Of a stretch of DNA of 64,000 bases, positions 43,871 through 53,700 are shown piece after piece. Numbering within the stretch: the first letter of the stretch is position 1; the number at the start of each line of letters is the position of its first letter. Source of the stretch: CAYRLW01 sp964425215 (GTDB lineage: Bacteria > Spirochaetota > Spirochaetia > Treponematales > Breznakiellaceae); the NCBI GenBank assembly GCA_964425215.1, contig CAYRLW010000001.1, positions 1 to 64,000 on the forward strand, written 5' to 3'. The notes beneath the pieces were generated by a model that did not search any database, was not told the origin of the DNA, and saw only the letters and a list, made by a program, of their open reading frames with translations. The translations under genes and the position numbers were made by a program.

Positions 43871-43885
43871 TACTTAATGAAAGTA
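43867..43885. promoter_or_regulatory. ROK operator site 2, at the ABC-transporter promoter
   Basis: TACTTACTTAATGAAAGTA. Both seven-base arms are identical to those of the site at 42264 in front of the transketolase operon; only the five-base centre differs. Overlap with the -10 box suggests repression by occlusion. Confidence 0.8.
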
Positions 43886-43940
43886 ATATAGAATGAATCC
43901 CGAGGACCTGGTTCCGCGGAAAATTATAAGGAGGCATACG

Positions 43941-45206
43941 GTGAAACGAATCGTAATCGGATTTTTGGCTGTAGCGTTCCTCTTCCCCATGGCGATAATG
44001 GCGGAGGGAAGCAAGGAAGCGGCGAACAAAGAGGTGGTCCTAAAGTGGCCCTGCATTTGGGTGGGCAAGGATACCAAGGCGCCCGAGGTGGCTAAGTTGG
44101 TGGACGAGTTTAACGCCGCTAACGCGGGGAAGATAAAAGTGGAAATCGAGCCCCAACCGGATTACGATGGGTACGAACAGAAGATCCGTACGTCCATCGC
44201 CGCGGGAATGGTTCCTGATATTTTCACGCTTAAACTGAACCCCACTACGGCGGAATATTACAAATCCGACCTGTTGATGGATTTTAGCTCCGAATTGACC
44301 GGGCCGTGGAAGGATTCCTTTAAAGCGGGAACCCTGGATCAGGCGACCATCGGGGGAGCCCTCAAGTCGATTCCCTACGAAATCGCCATTACTCCCATTT
44401 GGTACAACGAGGATCTGCTGAAAAAGGCGGGGGTTTCCTACCCCAAAACGGTGGACCAAATGTGGACCGTCTTTGATAAACTGAAAGCCGCGGGCATTAC
44501 CCCGGCGAGTCAAATGACCGGCGGAACCAACGCATGGACGTCCATGTTGTGGTTCTCCCACTTTGCCGCGTCTCTGGGAGGGCCCAAGGTGTGGGATAAG
44601 CCCCTGACCGATCCGGTATTTGTCCAGGCGGCGGCGCTTCTGAAGCGGATGTACGAAAATAACAATACCACCCCCGACGCGATCGGCGGAAACGCCGGTG
44701 TCGCGGGGGGCTACTACCTGACCGGCCGGACCGCCTTCTTTAGCAACGGGCCCTGGTATATCGGCCGGGTAAAAACCGACGCTCCGGCGGTGTTTGCGGC
44801 CACCAAGGTAGCCCCCGCTCCCGCGGCGGGACCCTACAAAGACGTCATGATCGGTTTCCTCCAGGCGAATATTGCGGCGGGGAACACGAAGGATCCGGCA
44901 AAGAAGGCGGCGGAGCTGGCGTTCCTGCAATGGATGACCAAGCCGGAGAACGTTAAGCGGATCGCCCTTAGTTCGGGGGCCATGTTCGCGGTCAAATTCA
45001 ACCTAACCGCCGGGGATACGGTGGACCCGTTGATGAAACAGTTCTACGACCTTTCCGATGCTTCGGCCTTTAACGTGATGCATCTGGAAGGCGCCAGGGG
45101 AGCGGAAGTGGTAGCCGAGTTCGGTCAGCAGTTGGGGAAAATGGCCTTGGGACAATCGACCCCCGAAAAATTTATGAAGGCCGTAGCCGCCAAGGAGAAA
45201 CGCTAA
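43941..45206 (+). CDS. Sugar ABC transporter, solute-binding protein
   Basis: The GTG at 43941, preceded by AAGGAGG, starts a 421-residue protein with a signal peptide ending IMA (about residue 21). It has the family-1 extracellular binding-protein fold (DEFNAANAGKIKVEIE, SIAAGMVPDIFTLKL, then PYEIAITPIWYNEDLLKKAG). A frame open upstream to 43893 reads through the ribosome site and is rejected. It delivers a sugar to the two following permeases. Under the sulfoglycolysis hypothesis the ligand is sulfoquinovose or its glyceride. Confidence 0.92.
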   Translation: MKRIVIGFLAVAFLFPMAIMAEGSKEAANKEVVLKWPCIWVGKDTKAPEVAKLVDEFNAANAGKIKVEIEPQPDYDGYEQKIRTSIAAGMVPDIFTLKLNPTTAEYYKSDLLMDFSSELTGPWKDSFKAGTLDQATIGGALKSIPYEIAITPIWYNEDLLKKAGVSYPKTVDQMWTVFDKLKAAGITPASQMTGGTNAWTSMLWFSHFAASLGGPKVWDKPLTDPVFVQAAALLKRMYENNNTTPDAIGGNAGVAGGYYLTGRTAFFSNGPWYIGRVKTDAPAVFAATKVAPAPAAGPYKDVMIGFLQANIAAGNTKDPAKKAAELAFLQWMTKPENVKRIALSSGAMFAVKFNLTAGDTVDPLMKQFYDLSDASAFNVMHLEGARGAEVVAEFGQQLGKMALGQSTPEKFMKAVAAKEKR

Positions 45207-45207
45207 T

Positions 45208-46122
45208 ATGGTAAAGAACGGGGGCGGTATGGGAAGCCGCGGCTTAAAAAAACCGGGGAATAAACTGGGAATCGCGGTGTTCCTGGCCCCCGTTCTGATT
45301 CTCTACGTTCTATTCTTTTTATACCCCCTGGCTTTTATCGCCGTTACCAGTCTAACCCAATGGAACGGTATTTCGGCGCCGAGCTTCGCGGGGGTAACAA
45401 ACTATGTTTCCTTGGCCCTGGATGGGACCTTCCGGTTGGGCCTTCGGAATAACCTTATTTGGGCCTTCGCTTCCGGCTTTATCCAGATCCCCCTGGCAAC
45501 CCTGGTGGCCCTGATTTTGGCCCGACGGCCGCCGTTTTGGCGTTTTTTACGGACCGTTTATTTTTTACCCAACGTGATTTCCTCGGTGGCCCTGGCCATG
45601 ATGTGGACCGCCATGTACAACCCCGCCTACGGACTTTTGAACGGGTTCGTTAAGCTCTTGGGGGGACAGCCCCACAATTGGCTGGGGGATACGTCTACCG
45701 CCTTAACCGCGGTAATTGCCCAGTCGGTGATTTACATCGGCTATTTTATGATCATCATTTTAGCCGCCGTGACGAGCATCAGCGAAAGCCTGTACGAGGC
45801 GGCGGAAATTGACGGGGCCTCGGTCCTTCAGCAGGAATTCCGCATCACCCTGCCCATGATTCGGGGAACCCTCGTGACCGCCATCACCCTGGCCATGGCG
45901 TACGGGATGCGGCATTTTGAGGCTACCTTTTTAATGACCGGCGGCGGTCCAGCCTACGCCACGACCACCATGGGAATACAGTTATACAACAAGATGGACG
46001 CCTTTAAGTACGGAGAAGCCAGCGCCATCGGCGCGGTTTTGATCTTCTTTGGTTCCGTGGTTATCGTGCTTATCCGGGCCCTCCTGTCCAAGGGCGATCC
46101 CATGGCCGAGGCGGAACAGTAG
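45208..46122 (+). CDS. Sugar ABC transporter permease, MalF type
   Basis: The 304-residue protein has six hydrophobic segments and the cytoplasmic EAA loop EAAEIDGASVLQQEFRITLPMI (about residues 193-214) that contacts the ATPase. It begins 2 bp after the binding-protein stop. It forms the import channel with the next permease. No ATPase gene lies in the operon; such carbohydrate systems often share a common MsmK-like ATPase encoded elsewhere. Confidence 0.93.
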   Translation: MVKNGGGMGSRGLKKPGNKLGIAVFLAPVLILYVLFFLYPLAFIAVTSLTQWNGISAPSFAGVTNYVSLALDGTFRLGLRNNLIWAFASGFIQIPLATLVALILARRPPFWRFLRTVYFLPNVISSVALAMMWTAMYNPAYGLLNGFVKLLGGQPHNWLGDTSTALTAVIAQSVIYIGYFMIIILAAVTSISESLYEAAEIDGASVLQQEFRITLPMIRGTLVTAITLAMAYGMRHFEATFLMTGGGPAYATTTMGIQLYNKMDAFKYGEASAIGAVLIFFGSVVIVLIRALLSKGDPMAEAEQ

Positions 46123-46205
46123 GATCCCGATGCCTCGATTTCATCGGACCATCGGATTTGGGAATGTAAGATGTATCAAAGGGTACATCCGGTTAATAAG
46201 GTAGG

Positions 46206-46217
46206 GCCCTCCAGGGC
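46206..46217 (+). promoter_or_regulatory. Small hairpin between the two permease genes
   Basis: GCCCT-cc-AGGGC just before the AAGGAGAG ribosome site. It may tune translation or mRNA decay in the longest spacer of the operon (113 bp). Weak evidence. Confidence 0.35.
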
Positions 46218-46235
46218 TTTTAAGGAGAGTTAGCA

Positions 46236-47075
46236 GTGGGAACGCGATCGACGGCAGGGCCCCTCGGAAGGGTGTTAAAATGGATAGTCCTGGGCTTTTT
46301 TCTATTGGTGGCCCTCTTTCCCCTCTTTTGGCTTGCCCTATCATCCCTAAAAACCAACATTGAACTGCAGGCTTCCCCTTTTTCTTTGCCCGCGGTTATC
46401 CAATGGGTAAACTACGCCAACGCACTTACGTTGGCGGGCCTGGCGGGACTGTTTTTACACTCCATTGTAGTTGCCGCGGGAGCGGTGATCCTTAACTTGA
46501 TCGTCACCAGTCTGGCGGGCTTTGTCCTGGCCCGGGAATCCTTCCGTGGAAGGGACGCTATTCACACGCTTTTGACCGCCGGGGTGTTGATTCCAATTAT
46601 TTCCTTTATGGTTCCCTATTTTTCCGTCATCACCAAGACAGGGCTCTACGATAAATTAACCGCCCTTATCGTGGTGTACGCGGCTATCAACGTTCCCGTC
46701 TCCATATTTTTGGTAACATCCTTTATGCGCTCCATTCCCAAGGAATTGGAAGAGGCGGCGGTTATTGACGGGTGTTCTTTTTTCCAGCGCTATTCCCGGG
46801 TCATTCTGCCGTTGGCGAGGACGGGTTTGGTTACCTCGGGGACCTTTTGCTTTATCTACGCGTGGAATGAGTTTATTATGGCCCTGTTACTGACCTCTTC
46901 CGAATCTTCCCGGACCTTGCAGTTGGGGATCCGGTTTTTTACCAGCCAGTTTGTAACGGACTATACGTCCATGTACGCGGCCATCGTTATTTCGGTTATC
47001 CCCAGTATTTTGCTCTATACGACCCTTCATAATAGGATAATTTCGGGTCTTACCGCAGGGGCGGTTAAAGGCTAA
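46236..47075 (+). CDS. Sugar ABC transporter permease, MalG type
   Basis: The 279-residue permease has six membrane segments and the EAA motif EEAAVIDGCSFFQRYSRVILP (about residues 172-192). The GTG start follows AAGGAGAG by about 7 bases. It pairs with the MalF-type subunit. Confidence 0.93.
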   Translation: MGTRSTAGPLGRVLKWIVLGFFLLVALFPLFWLALSSLKTNIELQASPFSLPAVIQWVNYANALTLAGLAGLFLHSIVVAAGAVILNLIVTSLAGFVLARESFRGRDAIHTLLTAGVLIPIISFMVPYFSVITKTGLYDKLTALIVVYAAINVPVSIFLVTSFMRSIPKELEEAAVIDGCSFFQRYSRVILPLARTGLVTSGTFCFIYAWNEFIMALLLTSSESSRTLQLGIRFFTSQFVTDYTSMYAAIVISVIPSILLYTTLHNRIISGLTAGAVKG

Positions 47076-47097
47076 ACGATAGGATACTCAAACGCTT

Positions 47098-47131
47098 ACA
47101 GGGTCGGGGCGCCGTGGCGATCCGACCCTGT
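47098..47131 (+). promoter_or_regulatory. Hairpin before the isomerase gene
   Basis: ACAGGGTCGG and CCGACCCTGT form a perfect 10-bp stem around a 14-base loop in the 109-bp spacer. No T-run follows. It may stabilise the upstream transporter message or attenuate the isomerase gene. Confidence 0.5.
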
Positions 47132-47184
47132 GGGACCATTATTCGATTAGGCCCCTTCGGTGGGGCTTCATAGAGGAGTGCAAT

Positions 47185-48501
47185 ATGAAACAAAAGATAA
47201 CCCTGGGGGTGGTGTGCCTTGCCCGGAAAACCTTTGACTGGCAGGCGGCGGAGGGTATTTGGGCTCAAATACGATCTTCCCTTGCGACGCTGGAGGCGGT
47301 GGACCTGGTAGCCCCGGAAAACCTGGTCATCGAGGTGGAGGACGCCCAACGGGCGGCGGCGCTGTTGGCGGAAAAGCGGGTGGACGCGGTGGCCATCATT
47401 TCGGGGACCTTTCATTTAGGCCATTTGGCCTTGGAAATCGCCCGGGAAGTTAAAAAGCCCATTCTTCTATGGGGCCTTCCGGAACTGCCCTACGATGGGG
47501 GTAAAATTCGCCTTAACTCGGTGTGCGGGGTCAATTTGAACGCCTCGAACCTGTATAAAGCGGGGATCCGGAATTACCGGGTGGTGGTCCGTTCGGATGT
47601 GGATACCGATTGGGTGGACGCTATTCGGGTCCGCAAGGCCCTTTCCACGGCCCACGTGGGGATTATCGGGTACCGGGCCCATGGATTTTTCAACCTGGGG
47701 ACCTCCGATTTGTCCTTGTACCGCGAATTGGGCGTTTTGGTAGACCACTACGAATTGCAAGCGGTCTTTGACAGACCGGTTCAGACGGCGGAGGTGGATA
47801 AACGCCGGGAGCAGTTAAAAAAAATCTTCGACGTTTCGGGGATTACGGCGGATCAACTGGAAAAGGTGGCCCAGCTTTCTGCCAAATTAGAGGGTTTTTT
47901 AAACGAAAACCGTATCGACGCCCTGGCCATCCGCTGTTGGCCCGAGTTTGCCGCCACCTTTGGCATCAGCCCCTGCGCGGCCATGAGCCTTCTTCAATCT
48001 GAAAACCGGATCCTCGCGTGCGAGGGGGATTTGGAGGGGGCCCTTTCCATGCTGGCCCACCGTTCCGTGGGAGCAGAAACCCCCTTCCTCTTTGATTTTT
48101 CCCAGGTGGATCTACAGGAAAATAACGCCCTTTTCTGGCACTGCGGCGTAGCTCCCTGCAACCTGTGGGACGGCGCCTGCGTTCGGTCCCTGGACACCTA
48201 CTTCGCCGGCGGCAAGGGTGTAACGGCGGATTTTGTTCTTAAAAGCGGCGCCGTTTCCATCCTTCGGCTCGATTCGGCGGACGGTAAATTCCGGCTCTTC
48301 CTGGATAGAGCCCAGGGGGTCCCCATGCAAAAGCTTCTAAAGGGAACCTACCTTAAGGCGGTTTTTGATCGGCCCGTGGGAGAGGTGCTGGACACGGTGG
48401 TGCGCAACGGCATCGCCCACCACGCGTCCATGGTATACGGGGATTTTATCAGACCCTTTGAAATCCTTGCCCACATCGAGGGTTGGGACGTGGTCAAGTA
48501 A
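47185..48501 (+). CDS. L-fucose-isomerase-like enzyme, candidate sulfoquinovose isomerase
   Basis: The 438-residue protein belongs to the L-fucose/L-arabinose isomerase superfamily. Residues 10-165 are an N-terminal Rossmann-like domain (KPILLWGLPE, SLCGVN-like SVCGVNLNA); the C-terminal half has IRCWPEFAATFGISPCAAMSLL and ACEGDLEGALSM, the metal/active-site region of the family, then the terminal GIAHHASMVYGD. Members convert an aldose to a ketose. Sulfoquinovose isomerases of the transaldolase and transketolase sulfoglycolysis routes come, as I recall, from this superfamily. Last gene of the ABC operon, convergent with the acyl-CoA synthetase gene by an 8-bp overlap. Confidence 0.82.
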   Translation: MKQKITLGVVCLARKTFDWQAAEGIWAQIRSSLATLEAVDLVAPENLVIEVEDAQRAAALLAEKRVDAVAIISGTFHLGHLALEIAREVKKPILLWGLPELPYDGGKIRLNSVCGVNLNASNLYKAGIRNYRVVVRSDVDTDWVDAIRVRKALSTAHVGIIGYRAHGFFNLGTSDLSLYRELGVLVDHYELQAVFDRPVQTAEVDKRREQLKKIFDVSGITADQLEKVAQLSAKLEGFLNENRIDALAIRCWPEFAATFGISPCAAMSLLQSENRILACEGDLEGALSMLAHRSVGAETPFLFDFSQVDLQENNALFWHCGVAPCNLWDGACVRSLDTYFAGGKGVTADFVLKSGAVSILRLDSADGKFRLFLDRAQGVPMQKLLKGTYLKAVFDRPVGEVLDTVVRNGIAHHASMVYGDFIRPFEILAHIEGWDVVK

Positions 48502-50437
48502 GCAGTTTGGCCACGGCCCGCAGGTTCCGTTCGTTTTCCACGTCCTTGCCTTCGCTGGTATAGGCGTAGTCGATCAAATCCCGGTATTTCTGGGCCACCC
48601 GGTGGCGTACCAGTTTTAAGGTCGAGTTGACCGTTCCGTCCTGGTCGGAGAATTGCCCCGGAACGATCATAAAGGTGGCGGGAATCCAGGCGGTCTGAAC
48701 CTTTTTTGCCCGATGGTCCGTTTTAAACCGATAGAATTCCTCCCGGATAAGGGCCAGAACCTCGTCCGCCGTTTTAGCGCCCCGTTGGGCCGCCAAATGG
48801 CGGACCTGGTCTTCGTCCAGGGTAACCAGAGCCACGGTGTATTTTTTCTGTTCGTTCCAGGCCATTATGGCGGTAAAGGCTTCGGTGGCCGATCCTATGG
48901 CTTCTTCGATCTCCTCGGGACTGTACTTTTCCCCATCCTCGGCGATGAGCAGGGCCTTTTCTCGCCCCACGACCACCAAAAAGCCGTCCTGGTCAAAGTA
49001 GGCCCGGTCGCCGGTCCACAGCCAACCGTCCCGCAGGGCTTTTTGGGTGGCCTCGCTGTTTTTAAAGTACCCCTTCATCACGTTTTCGCCCCGGATGACG
49101 ATTTCCCCTGTCTCGCCCACCGGGCACAGGGACCCGTCGCTGTGGCGGATCGTACATTCCACCGAGGGGGCCACCCGGCCGGAGGTTCCGAACTTGTACG
49201 ACAGGGGCGAATTGGAGCTGATTATGGGGGCCGCTTCCGTAAGACCGTAGCCCTGATAAATCGGGAGCCCCAGGGCGGCAAAAAATTCCTGCTGTTTCAG
49301 ATCCAGCAGGGCGCCCCCGCCGACGCAAAACTTGATATTTTTACCAAAGATAAGGGACTTTACCTTATTAAAAATGACCAGCTTGGCCAAACCATGGATG
49401 GGTCCGTAGCGGAGTTTCTTTAAAAAAGAGGGTTTATGGAACCCGTCGCCGTTCAATTCGATTCCCGCGTGGATACCCTTTTTAAAAAGGTACTCGATCA
49501 AGCCGCCCTTTTCCTCAACCCCGGCGATTATTTTTTTCATAAAGTTCCCTGAAAGGGCCGGAACGGTGAGTAAAAACGTGGGTTCCACTTCCTTTAAGTT
49601 GAGGGGTATGTTCCGCAGGATGCCCATGGCCCCGCCCCGGGGGTCCACAAAATAGAGGGCTAGACCGCAGACGAGCCCCGCGTAGATTCCCACCGTATGG
49701 GCAAAGGAATGGTCCAAGGGTAGGATAATCAGGGTGGAGTAGTGGTAGATATCCCCAAAAAGCTGAACCCCGTCGTGGCTGTTGGAATAGTAGTTCCGAT
49801 GGGTAAGCATAATCCCCTTGGGATCCCCCGTGGTCCCGCTGGTGTAGCTGATGGTCACCACGTCGTCCTCGGTAATCCCCTCCGCGATGCGGTCCAGCTG
49901 TTCTCCGTAGGGGGAGCCATCGGCGTCCAACAGCGCCTGTCCCCGCTCAAGGGCCTGGGAAAATAGTACTCCCCGGGATCGGTTGTAGGATTCACCCTGG
50001 AGGGTAGTGTCGAGGGTTTCCTTGTCCCCATCCAGGAGCAGGATGATAGGTTCCTGACCGGTTATTTTTAGCGCCCGGACCACCTTGGTTAACTGGTTCT
50101 TGGATGTAAGGACCAAGGACGCCTCGGAATGGGTCAGCCGGAAGGGGATTTCCTCGGGCAGAAGTTTGATCGAAAGGGGTACCGACACCATGGCGGCGCA
50201 GAGGAGTCCCAGTTCGGCGATAATCCATTCGGGGGAACCTTCCGCCAAAATCGCTCCGGCCTTCCCCGGCCCGTACTGATTTTCCAAAAGCCACGCAGAA
50301 AAGGCGCGGGCCCTGGTCCGAGCCTGGGCGTAGCTTACCGCTTCCCAGCCCGTATCGGTTTTCTTTAACGCGTAAGGATCGGCGGAGTACTCTATAGCCG
50401 CCCGATCCAAAAGGGTTATAAGGGTCTTCTTTTCCAT
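48494..50437 (-). CDS. Long-chain acyl-CoA synthetase (AMP-forming)
   Basis: The protein has the AMP-binding signature YTSGTTGDPKGIMLTHRN, the YGLTEAAPIISSNSP motif and GWLWTGDRAYFDQDGFLVVVGR. It is in the family that activates long-chain fatty acids to acyl-CoA. From the ATG at 50437 (MEKKTLITLLDRA) it has 647 residues; a GTG at 50476 is in frame and adds 13 residues. Neither has a clear ribosome site. It is convergent with the isomerase gene and shows no functional link to it. The thiolase-fold protein in the following operon is unlikely to be its partner. Confidence 0.9.
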   Translation of the reverse strand: MEKKTLITLLDRAAIEYSADPYALKKTDTGWEAVSYAQARTRARAFSAWLLENQYGPGKAGAILAEGSPEWIIAELGLLCAAMVSVPLSIKLLPEEIPFRLTHSEASLVLTSKNQLTKVVRALKITGQEPIILLLDGDKETLDTTLQGESYNRSRGVLFSQALERGQALLDADGSPYGEQLDRIAEGITEDDVVTISYTSGTTGDPKGIMLTHRNYYSNSHDGVQLFGDIYHYSTLIILPLDHSFAHTVGIYAGLVCGLALYFVDPRGGAMGILRNIPLNLKEVEPTFLLTVPALSGNFMKKIIAGVEEKGGLIEYLFKKGIHAGIELNGDGFHKPSFLKKLRYGPIHGLAKLVIFNKVKSLIFGKNIKFCVGGGALLDLKQQEFFAALGLPIYQGYGLTEAAPIISSNSPLSYKFGTSGRVAPSVECTIRHSDGSLCPVGETGEIVIRGENVMKGYFKNSEATQKALRDGWLWTGDRAYFDQDGFLVVVGREKALLIAEDGEKYSPEEIEEAIGSATEAFTAIMAWNEQKKYTVALVTLDEDQVRHLAAQRGAKTADEVLALIREEFYRFKTDHRAKKVQTAWIPATFMIVPGQFSDQDGTVNSTLKLVRHRVAQKYRDLIDYAYTSEGKDVENERNLRAVAKLLT

Positions 50438-50492
50438 AACGGATAGGATAGAAGGCTTTTTTGATTTCGTCGACACTTTTTATAAAAAAGGT

Positions 50493-50651
50493 GAGGTGAG
50501 ATTTTTGCAAAAGTCTGTTACTTTTGCAAAAACCTCTTTCAGTATTTTTACATTAACAAGATAATTATATACATGGTATAGAATAGTAAAAATACTGCAT
50601 GTACATCTAAGGTTGCTCTTTCAAAACTTCCTGGGTTTTGAAAGAGCCTCA
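50493..50651 (+). repeat. Triple-hairpin repeat element, copy 3
   Basis: Same order as copies 1 and 2 but with paired changes: the first stem reads TTTTTGCAAAAGT/ACTTTTGCAAAAA instead of TTCTTTCAAAAGT/ACTTTTGAAAGAA, and the second reads TATTTTTAC/GTAAAAATA instead of TATTTTTGC/GCAAAAATA. The third stem is GCTCTTTCAAAACT/GGTTTTGAAAGAGC. It ends 17 bp before the -35 box of the fdrA operon. Confidence 0.9.
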
Positions 50652-50668
50652 GGTTATTAAAATTTCTC

Positions 50669-50696
50669 TTGACTTGTATACAATCTGGTATATAAT
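50669..50696 (+). promoter_or_regulatory. Promoter of the fdrA operon with embedded GntR-type operator
   Basis: TTGACT (50669-50674) and TATAAT (50691-50696) are 16 bases apart. Between them lies TTGTATACAA (50674-50683), a perfect 10-bp palindrome. FadR-subfamily GntR regulators typically bind T-x-GTATAC-x-A sites, and a GntR gene lies in this operon. Occupancy would cover the promoter. Confidence 0.75.
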
Positions 50697-50732
50697 GGTG
50701 TCAACAGTCCAGTGTACGATATGGAGGTAGAA

Positions 50733-53700
50733 ATGAAACGGGTAACAATCCGAAAGGACTCCTACGTCGATTCGGTTTTTTTAATGCTTCTCAGTAAGGA
50801 ATTGGAAGAGCGGCCGGGGGTTGCTTCGGCCACCGTGGCCATGGGAACCCCTATGAACCTGGATCTTTTAAAGGATCAGGGGTATTCGGTGGCGGATTTA
50901 AAGGATGTGGGGGCGGCGGATCTTATAATCGCCCTGGATTGCGATACGGAACAGACCTACGAAGCCTGTATGAAGACCGCGGGGGACACCCTGGCGGGAA
51001 AGAAGAAAAAGACCGGAGGTACGGGAACGGCGGAGGAAAACCCCCGATCCTTGGACGGGGCTTTAGAACAGCTACCGGAGGCCAATTTGGCCATTGTTTC
51101 GGTCCCCGGGGCCTTTGCCGCCCGGGAGACCCGGAAGGCCCTGAACGCGGGGCTCCACGTCATGCTCTTTTCGGATAACGTATCCCTGGAAGACGAGATT
51201 TCCCTAAAAACCCTAGCTCGAGAGAAGGGTCTGTTGGTTATGGGACCCGACTGTGGGACGGCTATTATTGACGGTAAGCCTATCTGCTTCGCCAACGTGG
51301 TTGCCCAGGGGCCCGTGGGTATCGTGGCCGCCGCAGGAACGGGGTTGCAGGAAGTCTCCTGCCTGGTTGATCGGTTCGGAAGCGGCGTCAGCCAGGGGAT
51401 TGGAACCGGCGGCCGGGACCTGAAAAACGCCAAGGTCGGCGGGGCCACCATGTTGATGGGCATAGAAGCCCTGGGCGCGGATCCCCACACGAAGGTTATC
51501 GCCATCGTATCCAAGCCCCCAGCTCCCGAAGTAGCCGCCCAGGTGGTGGCGGCGCTGGAAAAGACGGGTAAGCCCTCGGTGGTCCACTTTTTAGGGCTTG
51601 CCACTCCCCCCCAGACGAGTCCCCACGTGCGTTACGCGTCCAATTTGGAAGAAACCGCCCGGCTAGCCGTGGAATTGGCGAAACAGCAATCCGGTTCCGA
51701 CAAACGGTCCGCCGTAACGGGGCGGGGCGACTGGCCCTTTGATCTTAGCAAGGCCGAAATAGACGCCCTGGTGGAAGCGGAAACCAAGGGGATGTCCAAA
51801 AATCAAAAGTATATTCGGGGTTACTATACCGGCGGAACCCTGGCCGACGAGGCGTGGGTCCTTTTGCATCGGTTGACCGGAGCGGTTTACTCGAATAACC
51901 AGACCGATAGCGCCTTTATACCCCCGAACCCCAAAAAATCCATCGGTCATACGGTGGTGGATCTGGGGGACGATGTGTTCACCGTGGGACGCCCCCACCC
52001 GATGATCGAGCCCAGCACCCGGACTGACCGGATTGACGAGGAACGGAACGATCCGGAAATCGCTGTAATGATCGTGGACTGCGTGTTGGGATACAGCTCC
52101 CACGGGGACCCTGCGGGAGCCATGATTCCTTCCCTGGTGGCGGCAAAGGAAGCGGCGGCCAAACGGGGGGGCTACCTTTCGGTCATCGCGTCGGTTACCG
52201 GAACTCCGGGGGATTTCCAGGGCTTCGACGATCAAATTGCGAAATTCCGGAAGGCGGGCGTTATCGTTATGCCCTCCAACTTCCAGGCTTCTATGCTGGC
52301 CGTTAAAATTATGGAAAAAATAACGGGTAAAAAATTCGAAGGCACCGTTAAAGCTGGCAATGCCCAATCCGGTTCTTCCCCGGCTTCCCTCCCCACGGCA
52401 ACTGCCTCAAAACCATCGGCGGGGCCTGAATTGATTCTTAAGCTGTTCAATAGCCCCCTTAACGTGGTCAACCTGGGACTTGAGAGTTTTGCCCACAACC
52501 TGCGTCAATGCGATGTTCCCGTGGTTCAGGTGGATTGGACTCCCCCGGCAGGCGGAAATATTAAAATGATCCAGGCGCTGGAACGTTTGGAAAACCGCGC
52601 GACGGTTAACGTGGAACGGGCGAACGTCGAGGCGATCGAACGGATTTTATCGGGGAAGCCCATGGTGGTAGGTATCGGGACCGCGGGGAAAAATATTCCC
52701 GGGATGCGGAGCGACTTGATTCTCCACGCCGGTCCGCCGGTAACCTGGGAAAAAATGTGCGGATCCATGAAGGGCGCCGTGATCGGCGGGCTCATGTACG
52801 AGGGTTTGGCGTCAAACCCCGCGGAGGCGGAAAAATTGGCCGCCTCGGGAAAGATCAGCTTCGAACCCTGCGCGGACCACGCGGCGGCGGGGCCCATGGC
52901 AGGAATCGTGACCAGCAAAATGCCCGTCTGGATCGTCAAAAACGAAACCTACGGGAACACCGCGTACGCCACCTTAAACGAGGGCCTGGGGAAGGTTCTC
53001 CGGTACGGTGCCTATTCGGACGAAGTCCTGGATCGGCTCCGGTGGATGGAAAGCGAACTCGCCCCTGTCCTGTCTAAGGCTATAGAACGGCACGGGCCGA
53101 TTGATATGCGGAGCCTCATTGTCCAAGCTCTGCAGATGGGCGACGAGGGGCATAACCGTAACCGGGCGGGTACCTCGCTTATCATCCGCGAGCTGGCTCC
53201 CCACCTGGTCATGCTGGACGAAAAGCCCGAGGTCTTATCCCGGGTGTTCAGCTTCCTGAACGCCAACGATCACTTCTTCTTGAACCTTTCCATGGCTTCT
53301 GCCAAGAGCGTCCTGGACGCGGCCGCAGGAATCGAGGGAAGTACGGTTATAACTACCCAAGGGCGAAACGGGGTAGAGTTTGGCATTCAAATCTCGGGTC
53401 TTAAGGGAAAATGGTTTACCGGTCCCGCGGGAGTGGTAGATGGGTTGTACCTGCCGGGCTTTGGGCCGGCGGATGCGGGGCTTGATATCGGCGATTCGGT
53501 CATTACCGAAACCAGCGGTATCGGCGGGTTCGCCATGGCCGCCGCACCGGCCATCGTCAAGTTTGTGGGCGGCAGTCCCGCCGACGCGATCAACTTTACC
53601 AAACGGATGTACGAGATCACCCTGGCGGAAAACCGGGAATACCGGATACCGATTCTGGATTTCCGGGGAACCCCCACGGGAATCGACGTCCGGAAGGTGG

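Noticed and set aside
48494..50437. Acyl-CoA synthetase as part of either catabolic operon
   Set aside because: It is on the opposite strand, convergent with the isomerase gene, and separated from fdrA by a repeat element and a separate promoter.
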